The notes under the pieces were generated by a model, which was not told the DNA's origin, made no database searches, and saw nothing but the letters and a program-made list of their open reading frames with translations. A stretch of 64,000 nucleotides of DNA from Piscinibacter lacus (GTDB lineage Bacteria; Pseudomonadota; Gammaproteobacteria; Burkholderiales; Burkholderiaceae_C): contig NZ_JAERRA010000001.1 in assembly GCF_016735685.1 (NCBI RefSeq), positions 2,202,920-2,266,919 on the forward strand. Reading direction: 5' to 3'. Below, one piece after another: positions 58,235 to 64,000 of the stretch; the first letter of the stretch is position 1; every line of letters begins with the position of its first letter. Both the position numbers and the translations under genes were made by a program.

Positions 58235-58762
58235 ATGCAAATCGCCGCGCCTTGCGTCGTCAGCCTGAGCTGGCGGCTAGAAGACACCCAGGGCCAGCTC
58301 ATCGACGAGCTGATCGAACCCCTCGAATTCATGATCGGTGGCGACGACCTCTTCGAGCGGGTCGAAGAGGCTCTGATCGGCCAGGAAACCGGCTTCAGCG
58401 CCACCCTGCACCTGGAGCCCGACCAGGCCTTCGGTGCCTACGAGCCGGAACTGGTCTGCTTCGAATCGCGCAGCCTGTTCGGCGAGCATGTCGAGCCGGG
58501 GATGCAGTTCGACGGCCTGCCCGAGGGCGCGACCACCGAAGGCATGCCGCGCGAGGCCATCTACACGGTCACCGAGGTCTACGACGAGCATGTGGTGATC
58601 GACGGCAACCACCCGCTGGCCGGCATCGCCCTGGTGCTGGCGCTCGTCGTGCGCGATGTGCGCGAAGCGACCGAGCAGGAAATCGAGCGCCGCAGCGTGG
58701 GCGAGGAATCCCTCTTCACCCCGATCAGCGCCCCGCAGGCCGGCAGCGACACGCTGCACTGA
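58235..58762 (+). CDS. slyD: FKBP-type peptidyl-prolyl isomerase (SlyD-like)
   Basis: 175 residues from ATG 58235. FKBP domain with an IF insertion: VVSLSWRLEDTQGQLIDELI, EFMIGGDDLFERVEEALIGQ, HLEPDQAFGAYEPELVCFES and VVIDGNHPLAGIALVLALVV, the N-H-P-L-A-G block being the SlyD/FkpB signature. The His-rich nickel tail of E. coli SlyD is missing, so the chaperone function rather than nickel delivery is likely. Upstream space is very short. Confidence 0.9.
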   Translation: MQIAAPCVVSLSWRLEDTQGQLIDELIEPLEFMIGGDDLFERVEEALIGQETGFSATLHLEPDQAFGAYEPELVCFESRSLFGEHVEPGMQFDGLPEGATTEGMPREAIYTVTEVYDEHVVIDGNHPLAGIALVLALVVRDVREATEQEIERRSVGEESLFTPISAPQAGSDTLH

Positions 58763-58965
58763 GGCCGCGTCGCCCTGACGCAGGGCGTGGCTGGCGGAAG
58801 CTCAGTCCGCCATTCGTCTGCATCCTCGCTCACCAAGACGCATCGCCGTCTGCCTGTCTCTCCTATGAAGAGAGGGTTCGGTCGTAACATCCAGCATCAC
58901 TGAATGCTTCCTCACCTTCCATTTGATGGGGGGTTGAATGGGGGGTACGGCGGGGAGGTGTAGCG

Positions 58966-60264
58966 ATGCCCAAGATGGCGAGGGAACTGTATGCGGTCGA
59001 CCTCAAGCGGCTGACCAAGCCGGGGCGGCACTTGGTCGGCGTCGTACCGGGTTTGGCACTTCAGGTGGCAGAGACCGGGGCGCGGTCGTGGGTGTTGCGG
59101 ATCATGGTCGGCGCCCGCCGCAGAGAAATCGGACTTGGGAGCTTCCCGGCCGTGACGCTGGCCATGGCCCGACAACGAGCAGCCGTTGAGCGCGACAAGG
59201 TTCGGCAAGGCTGTGATCCCGTCGAAGAGCGCAGAGTCAGCCAGCAGGCCCTGAGAGCTCAACAGTTGGCCTCCATCAGCTTTCAGGAAGCGGCGACTCA
59301 GTTCATCGAGAGCCGGCGCGGCGCTTGGCGGAATGCAAAGAGCGAGAGGCAGTGGACGTCTTCCCTGACGCAGTACGCCTATCCCTTGATCGGCTCGCTG
59401 AATGTCGGTCAGATCAGTCGCCCGCACATTCTTGCTGTGCTTGAACAGGCGGTGCCGGTGTCTCGACGTGCTTCGGAAGGATACAAGGGTACCGGCAGGC
59501 TTTGGGAGGCCCGTGCGGAAACCGCGTCCCGACTTCGCGGGCGCATGGAATCCATACTTGATTGGTGCAAGGGTCGCGGCTACTGCTCGGGCGACAACCC
59601 TGCCGCCTGGGATGGCAATCTAGCTGCCGTGTTGCCTGACCCAACCAAAATGAAACGGGTTACGCATCATCCGGCCGTCGCATTGGATAATCTACCAAGA
59701 TTCTGGAACGATCTTGGCAAATGCGAAGGAATTGCGGCGCGAGCGCTGGAGTTCTTGACCCTGACAGCGGCCCGATCAGGCGAAGTTCGCGGCATGCTGT
59801 GGACTGAGGTCAGCGGACTGAGCGCTAGCGGTGCGATGTGGATCATCCCAGCATCGAGGATGAAAGCGGGGCGCGAGCACCGGGTACCGCTGTCCAAAGC
59901 CGCTCGGGACTTGCTCAACAGCCTGCCCAGATTCGAGGGCTGCGACCTCGTGTTCCCAGGGATGCGAGGAGGCCCGCTGTCCGACATGAGTCTATCGGCC
60001 GTCATGCGGCGCATGGGACGCGTCGAGGTGCCACACGGACTTCGCTCGAGCTTCAGGGATTGGGTAGCCGAGCGCACAACGTACCCGGGTGAACTTGCCG
60101 AGGCCGCCCTTGCCCACAGCCTGAGCAGCAAAGTGGAGGCAGCGTACCGGCGAATGGACATGCTGGAAAAGCGCAGGGCCATGATGGAAGACTGGGCTAC
60201 ACACCTTGTTAGCGACACCCCCGTGGACATCATGTTGGCTAATAGCAAAATCACTTCTAGCTAG
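58966..60264 (+). CDS. int: Tyrosine recombinase (P4-type integrase)
   Basis: 432 residues, GGAGGT ribosome binding site 8 bases before ATG 58966. N-terminal DUF4102 domain (GLALQVAETGARSWVLRIMV, EIGLGSFPAVTLAMARQRA), SAM-like domain (FQEAATQFIESRRGAWRNAK) and catalytic domain. Catalytic Arg in TAARSGEVRGMLW, H-x-x-R in VPHGLRSSFRDW, His in AALAHSLSSKVE and Tyr in AAYRRMDMLEKRR are all present, so the enzyme may be active. It differs from the prophage integrase at 11147. The adjacent element is mostly lost. Confidence 0.94.
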   Translation: MPKMARELYAVDLKRLTKPGRHLVGVVPGLALQVAETGARSWVLRIMVGARRREIGLGSFPAVTLAMARQRAAVERDKVRQGCDPVEERRVSQQALRAQQLASISFQEAATQFIESRRGAWRNAKSERQWTSSLTQYAYPLIGSLNVGQISRPHILAVLEQAVPVSRRASEGYKGTGRLWEARAETASRLRGRMESILDWCKGRGYCSGDNPAAWDGNLAAVLPDPTKMKRVTHHPAVALDNLPRFWNDLGKCEGIAARALEFLTLTAARSGEVRGMLWTEVSGLSASGAMWIIPASRMKAGREHRVPLSKAARDLLNSLPRFEGCDLVFPGMRGGPLSDMSLSAVMRRMGRVEVPHGLRSSFRDWVAERTTYPGELAEAALAHSLSSKVEAAYRRMDMLEKRRAMMEDWATHLVSDTPVDIMLANSKITSS

Positions 60265-60341
60265 TCAACACAGTTTCTCGGGCTTACAAAGGCGCATTTC
60301 AACGGTCTAGGATGGCGGCGTCACGAGTCGACCTGCCCAAA

Positions 60342-60357
60342 CTTCTTGACCAAGAAG
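60342..60357. repeat. Inverted repeat upstream of alpA-like gene
   Basis: CTTCTTG-AC-CAAGAAG, a perfect 7-bp inverted repeat 100 bases before the AlpA-like ATG and 78 bases past the integrase stop. It could be an AlpA or integrase binding site. The rest of the 192-base gap includes a T-rich stretch (60401-60419) but no hairpin terminator. Confidence 0.45.
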
Positions 60358-60456
60358 CCCCACCAAGTACAAGGCTTCTGTGCGCTCCCGACGTGTTGTG
60401 TTGATTTTTTGTTTTTTCCTAAATGATCATGTCGCACCTTGTCCCCAGGAGTGCGA

Positions 60457-60690
60457 ATGGGTCAGCCCCAAAAATTCCTTCGAGCTCGCGAACTCTTCAC
60501 TTCCCTCCGCCCAAGCAGAGGTAAGCCACACATCGGCCGTCTGCCGTTCACACCCAACACCGGCTGGCGATATGTCAGGCAGGGCACGTTCCCGGCGCCC
60601 GTCAAGCTCGGACCGGGCATCACGGCCTGGCGACTCTCCGACATCGAAGCGTGGGAGGCTCAACAGGCGAACAAGAAGGGGGCAACGTGA
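60457..60690 (+). CDS. AlpA-family excisionase/regulator
   Basis: 77 residues from ATG 60457 with AGGAG 6-10 bases before it. The core IGRLPFTPNTGWRYVRQGTF, PAPVKLGPGITAWRLSDIEA and WEAQQANKKGA is the AlpA winged helix (F-P-x-P-x-K-L-G-x-x-x-x-A-W-R-x-x-D-I-xx-W). Its N-terminus differs somewhat from the usual R-x-x-E-V start. AlpA proteins activate integrase expression and promote excision of P4-like elements. The gene overlaps a GTG-started frame (60687) that is degraded. Confidence 0.85.
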   Translation: MGQPQKFLRARELFTSLRPSRGKPHIGRLPFTPNTGWRYVRQGTFPAPVKLGPGITAWRLSDIEAWEAQQANKKGAT

Positions 60691-60897
60691 AACGACCTTC
60701 CCCCTTCAACGACTGCATGGGCAGCGAGAAGCCTGATGCATGGGCGAGTACGCAATCGCCATTGCACCCAAGCAGCCAGCGGCCAGCCGGCCACTGCAAA
60801 AGAGCGTCAGGCCTCGGCGGTAGCCTCAGTGTAAGGACGACTTGGGCCTCGGGGCTGCTGGCTGTGCCGCTTGATGAGCGCCTGTGTTCCCCTGCAT

Positions 60898-61225
60898 GCG
60901 CCAGAGCGGGGCGTGATCGGCATTGCGGAGGGTATCGAGACCGCTCAGGCTGCTCACTCGGCTTCGGGCTTACCCACCGTGGCCGCCTCCTGCGCGAGCA
61001 GCTTGGCCGCTTACGTCTGGCCTCCGGCTACGCGCCGCATCGTGGTGTTCGCGAATGCCGATGTGGTGGGTACTGCCGCCGCGCAGACATTGAAAGCGCG
61101 GGCCGTGCGTGCGGGGCTGGATGTGAAGGTGCTGACCCCCTCCACGCCCGGCATGGACTGGTGTGACGTCTGGGCGGCGCGCACTCTGACGGAGGTACAG
61201 GCGCTGCAACAAGGATTTCAGGACG
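60898..61225 (+). pseudogene. Fragment of P4-type primase (Toprim domain)
   Basis: A ~110-codon stretch in one frame encodes GVIGIAEGIETAQAAHSASG, LPTVAASCASSLAAYVWPPA, RRIVVFANADVVG and VKVLTPSTPGMDWCDVWAAR, matching the Toprim_3 domain of phage/plasmid primase-helicases. The usual acidic motif FADND is FANAD, and neither the zinc-finger N-terminus nor the helicase part is present. Upstream, 60687-60870 could be a residual start (VKRPSPFNDCMGSEKPD) in another frame. I read this as a decayed gene; a short functional Toprim protein cannot be excluded. Confidence 0.65.
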
Positions 61226-61280
61226 GACACGGCAGGGGATCGCTTCCAGCAGGCAAGGGCTCAGGGGGCGAAGGCCGCAG

Positions 61281-61943
61281 TCAGCGCCCGGCCGCAGGTG
61301 GGTTCAGCAGGGCCAGCACCCGCTCGACACAGACGTCCAGTGCTTCCCTGTCGGTGCGCAGATGCAGCTCGGGATCCAGGGGAGGCTCATAGCGTGAGCC
61401 GATGCCGGTGAAGCTGGCGAGGGTACCGGCACGCGCCTTCGCATACAGGCGCTTCGGGTCGCGCGCCTCGGCCACCGCCAGCGGCACGTCGACGAAGACT
61501 TCCAGGAACTCGCCCGGCGCGAAGCGTCCGCGCGCCAGCGCCCGGTCGGCGCGGAAGGGCGAGATCAGCGCGGTCAGCACGATCAGGCCGGCATCGACCA
61601 TCAGCCGCGCCACCTCGGCCACCCGCCGCACCTGCTCCTTGCGGTCGGCTTCCGAGAAGCCCAGGTCGCAGCTCAGGCCACCACGCAGATGGTCACCGTC
61701 CAGCAGATAGGTCGCCCGGCCCTGGTGGTGCAGGCGGGCGCACACGGCATTGGCGATCGTGCTCTTGCCCGCGCCCGACAGGCCGGTCAGCCACAGCACC
61801 CGGGGCGTCTGCCCGAGCAGCACCGCCCGATCCAGCTTGCTGACGGACAGGGCCTGCGCATACAGCTCGCCTCCGCCATCGCCCGGACGCTGGGCCGGGC
61901 CGGGGGCCGGTGTCGGTGTCGGTGTCGGTGTCGGTGTTGCCAT
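61281..61943 (-). CDS. cysC: Adenylylsulfate kinase
   Basis: 220 residues. Kinase core: [20 protein letters not shown] (P-loop), [49 protein letters not shown] and [20 protein letters not shown]. It phosphorylates adenylyl sulfate to PAPS for sulfation or assimilation. It stands alone without cysN/cysD, so the source of APS must lie elsewhere. The N-terminus is a Thr-Pro repeat encoded by tandem hexanucleotides (plus-strand GGTGTC units, 61914-61937), unusual for CysC; ATG 61943 sits in that repeat, and later in-frame starts may be used. Confidence 0.92.
   Translation of the reverse strand: MATPTPTPTPTPAPGPAQRPGDGGGELYAQALSVSKLDRAVLLGQTPRVLWLTGLSGAGKSTIANAVCARLHHQGRATYLLDGDHLRGGLSCDLGFSEADRKEQVRRVAEVARLMVDAGLIVLTALISPFRADRALARGRFAPGEFLEVFVDVPLAVAEARDPKRLYAKARAGTLASFTGIGSRYEPPLDPELHLRTDREALDVCVERVLALLNPPAAGR
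61914..61937. repeat. Hexanucleotide tandem repeat in the 5' end of cysC
   Basis: Four copies of GGTGTC (plus strand), with a fifth degenerate unit, encode Thr-Pro dipeptides at the CysC N-terminus. Because the unit is six bases, slippage would change length without shifting frame. Confidence 0.8.
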
Positions 61944-62154
61944 GCAAACGCCTTGGATCGTTGGATCTCCGCGCGGGGCCCGCTGGGCCGGGGCGCGACC
62001 TGCCCGGCATGGACCGGGCGGGCTGCATGGTACGGGCAGGCCTCACCAGCCTGCCCGCATCCCGCGGGGGTGCTGGATGGTCTGCGTGATCCTCCTGCAG
62101 TTCCAGCGCCAGCTCGCCCTGCGCCGCGCCTTGGGCACCGGCCTCCAGCCCCAG

Positions 62155-62424
62155 CTTGGCCGAAAGCGCCACCAGGCCCCGAGCCTGCAGGGCCCGGCAC
62201 TGAAACCAGGGCTGGCCGATGCGCACGCCCAGGGCCTTGGCCTCGTTCGAGCGGGAGATGGCACAGCCATCGTTGTTCGACAGCACGATCACCGGCTTGC
62301 CGGCCAGGGCTGGACGGAAGACCCGTTCGCAGGAGACGTAGAAATTGTTGCCGTCGACCAGGGCGATGGAGGAGACGGGGGCGGAGCGAGGGGCGGCGCC
62401 AGGGGCAGCGAAGGGAGCAGGCAT
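62155..62424 (-). pseudogene. umuC: 5' fragment of umuC (translesion polymerase V subunit)
   Basis: From ATG 62424 the frame encodes 90 residues matching the Y-family polymerase start: IALVDGNNFYVSCERVFRPA, GKPVIVLSNNDGCAISRSNE and ALGVRIGQPWFQCRALQARG then LVALSAK. Full UmuC is ~420 residues. Homology stops at LVALSA, just before the expected N-F-x-L-Y-G-D-M block, and reading continues into LGLEAGAQGAAQGELALELQ. The latter resembles a typical UmuC C-terminus (L-x-P-x-x-Q-x-Q-G-E-L), suggesting an internal deletion, though that is uncertain. Catalytic carboxylates of the palm are lost. No umuD is visible beside it. Confidence 0.8.
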
Positions 62425-62697
62425 GGCGCGGATTGGACGCGCCGTGGGGCTCAGGGGGTGAGGTTGTGGGAGCGTCGGACGGTTTCTTGCGTGCGGAATC
62501 AATTGGCTGCGTGCTGCCCGAGCGGCCTTATTAGAGTTTGTCAATCCTGTATGTCGAGCAGATTCCATGAGTGCTGACTCCGCAAGTAATCACACTAACG
62601 TCAACCCACCCATACGGGGGCAATCACCGGAAGGCGCGCAAACTCTCGAGCAATCGGATCTTGATACATTCCGCCGCGGTAACAACCGGAGCACGCC

Positions 62698-64000
62698 ATG
62701 GCCCTCACTGCCAAGAACGATACCGCCGCCGTCACCGAGAACCTCCAAGCCAGCGGGAACGTGACGGACAACGACCTTGTAAAGACGGTCGGGCGTATCA
62801 GTTTCGGCACGCAGAGCGTCAACGTTCCCCGCGACGGCAGTGACGTCTCGCTCACGACCGGTCATGGCACGCTCACCATCAACCGCTCGGGTCAGTACAC
62901 CTTCCTTGCCAACGGGGCAGCATCTGAAGCCCTGGCCGTGGGCGAAACCGCAACCCTGGTGTTCCAGTACGACCTCGTCATCCTGTCCCTACTTGGTTTG
63001 CTAACGGTTGCGCAGCGAAACGTGCTGCTGACCCTGACCATCACTGGCACCAACGATCAGCCCACCGTCACCGCCTTCAGCAACGGTGCGGTGACTGAAG
63101 ACAACGCGTCGCCGAATCTGAGCACCACCGTCTCGGTGAACTTCAGCGACATCGACACCCGCGATGTCCTGAGCTACAGCCAGACCAAGACCAGCGGCAC
63201 CCTGGGCGGCACGCTCAGCCTGCTCAGCAGCAACGACAGCGGCACCAGCGGCAATGCCGGCTCGGTGAGTTACACCTACCGCGTGGCCAACAGCGCCACG
63301 CAGTTCTTGGCCGCGGGCCAGACGGCCACCGAGACCTTCACCATCACCGCCAATGACGGCAACGGCGGCACCGCAAGCCAGGTGGTGACCGTGACTGTGA
63401 CGGGCACGAACGATCGCCCCACCGTCACCAGTTTCAGCAACGGTGCAGTGACCGAAGACGCCACTTCGCCCGAGCTGAGCACCATCGTGTCGGCGAACTT
63501 CAGCGACATCGACACCCGTGATGTCCTGAGCTACAGCCAGACCAAGACCAGCGGCACCCTGGGCGGCACGCTCAGCCTGCTCAGCAGCAACGACAGCGGC
63601 ACCAGCGGCAATGCCGGCTCGGTGAGTTACACCTACCGCGTGGCCAACAGCGCCACGCAGTTCTTGGCCGCGGGCCAGACGGCCACCGAGACCTTCACCA
63701 TCACCGCCAATGACGGCAACGGCGGCACCGCAAGCCAGGTGGTGACCGTGACTGTGACGGGCACGAACGATCGCCCCACCGTCACCAGTTTCAGCAACGG
63801 TGCAGTGACCGAAGACGCCACTTCGCCCGAGCTGAGCACCATCGTGTCGGCGAACTTCAGCGACATCGACACCCGTGATGTCCTGAGCTACAGCCAGACC
63901 AAGACCAGCGGCACCCTGGGCGGCACGCTCAGCCTGCTCAGCAGCAACGACAGCGGCACCAGCGGCAATGCCGGCTCGGTGAGTTACACCTACCGCGTGG
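62698..64000 (+). CDS. VCBS/cadherin-like repeat protein (large adhesin), 3' end outside window
   Basis: From ATG 62698 (GGAG upstream) the frame is open for 434 codons to the window edge. The N-terminal part is VCBS-like: NDTAAVTENLQASGNVTDND, then GTLTINRSGQYTFLANGAAS and LTITGTNDQP. It has no classical signal peptide, consistent with type I secretion of RTX-like adhesins. Three near-identical 119-residue units follow, each with VTAFSNGAVTEDN/VTSFSNGAVTEDA, FSDIDTRDVLSYSQTKTSGT, YTYRVANSATQFLAAGQTAT, FTITANDGNGGTASQVVTV and TVTGTND. The Asp/Asn-rich ends suggest calcium-dependent folding. The segment FQYDLVILSLLGLLTVAQRN is atypical and hydrophobic. Cell attachment or biofilm is inferred from the family. 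Confidence 0.9.
   Translation, partial: MALTAKNDTAAVTENLQASGNVTDNDLVKTVGRISFGTQSVNVPRDGSDVSLTTGHGTLTINRSGQYTFLANGAASEALAVGETATLVFQYDLVILSLLGLLTVAQRNVLLTLTITGTNDQPTVTAFSNGAVTEDNASPNLSTTVSVNFSDIDTRDVLSYSQTKTSGTLGGTLSLLSSNDSGTSGNAGSVSYTYRVANSATQFLAAGQTATETFTITANDGNGGTASQVVTVTVTGTNDRPTVTSFSNGAVTEDATSPELSTIVSANFSDIDTRDVLSYSQTKTSGTLGGTLSLLSSNDSGTSGNAGSVSYTYRVANSATQFLAAGQTATETFTITANDGNGGTASQVVTVTVTGTNDRPTVTSFSNGAVTEDATSPELSTIVSANFSDIDTRDVLSYSQTKTSGTLGGTLSLLSSNDSGTSGNAGSVSYTYRV
63054..64000. repeat. 357-bp tandem repeats in the adhesin gene
   Basis: Units begin at 63054, 63411 and 63768 (exact 357-bp period, 119 codons). Units two and three look identical over the 233 bases that can be compared. Unit one differs at scattered bases in its first ~90 positions and is otherwise the same. 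The third unit is cut by the window end, so the total number is unknown. Confidence 0.95.

Larger units (their letters stand above)
58966..61225. mobile_element. Remnant integrative element
   Basis: A tyrosine integrase, an AlpA-like regulator and a decayed Toprim primase fragment lie in the order int-alpA-primase typical of P4-like satellites and integrative islands. No complete replication or structural gene remains. The borders were not found: no tRNA and no obvious direct repeat flanks it. GC content is lower than in the chromosome before it. Confidence 0.6.

Noticed and set aside
58763..58965. tRNA or attachment repeat upstream of the second integrase
   Set aside because: No cloverleaf and no matching direct repeat to the right were found by eye; a CTCTC/GAGAG hairpin at about 58857-58873 was the only structure.
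60651..61166. 171-codon frame overlapping the Toprim fragment
   Set aside because: Its translation (Cys/Arg/Gly rich) has no similarity, while the other frame clearly encodes a Toprim segment.
62567..62764. Small plus-strand frame before the adhesin
   Set aside because: It overlaps the adhesin start in another frame and shows no protein-like pattern; the adhesin ATG at 62698 has a ribosome binding site.
63276..63872. Two identical 79-residue minus-strand frames
   Set aside because: They are antisense copies within the 357-bp adhesin repeats; their identity reflects only the repeat.

Overview
The window is GC-rich bacterial DNA with the gene content and gene order of a betaproteobacterium of the order Burkholderiales. 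The evidence is a Neisseria/Burkholderia-type trimeric porin, the EarP/EF-P arginine-rhamnosylation pair, a DUF3579-argD-argF cluster, a type II (kinase-fold) homoserine kinase next to a BPSS1780-like membrane protein, and BamC next to DapA. A Rubrivivax/Leptothrix/Sphaerotilus-like relative is an inference; no rRNA is present to fix the genus.

Region 1 (1-12.5 kb) is the integrase-proximal end of a temperate prophage or phage-like element inserted at the 3' end of a tRNA-Ser(GCU) gene. It has a lambda-like plan. A minus-strand early operon (Cro/YdaS-like regulator, cupin-like protein, two small putative DNA-binding proteins, a winged-helix replication-type protein cut by the window edge) diverges from a plus-strand CI-like repressor. 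The repressor is followed by a HIRAN-domain gene in the position of lambda rex. Pairs of near-palindromic sites (TAGG-NNNN-CCTA) lie at both edges of this immunity block (2059-2093 and 3308-3344). A plus-strand early operon of 14 tightly overlapping genes (3412-10819) then runs toward the integrase. Most of these are uncharacterised; one is a cytosine-C5 methyltransferase with five repeated modules.

Region 2 (12.6-58.8 kb) is ordinary chromosome. In order it carries lysC-tilS-accA-DNA glycosylase-cysS on the minus strand; two tandem cyclophilins, lpxH, mtfA and a porin; an LpxH-like phosphoesterase with a glycosyltransferase; the polyphosphate cluster ppk1-sixA facing ppx; a ZIP metal transporter; uvrC; earP-efp; mnmC (with a degraded methyltransferase half); a photolyase; a methyltransferase; a NYN-LOTUS protein; a RelE/RHH toxin-antitoxin pair; polA; DUF2782-thrB-BPSS1780; DUF3579/argD/argF; an MFS transporter; dapA-bamC; an MBL hydrolase; and the ribosomal-oxygenase/FKBP divergent pair. 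lysC, thrB and dapA belong to the aspartate family of amino acid synthesis but are dispersed; argD and argF are adjacent.

Region 3 (58.9-64 kb) is accessory. It holds a second tyrosine integrase with an AlpA-like regulator and a decayed Toprim primase fragment, a cysC gene with a hexanucleotide repeat in its 5' end, a truncated umuC, and the start of a large repeat protein (VCBS/cadherin-like adhesin) built from 357-bp tandem units. It runs off the right edge of the window.
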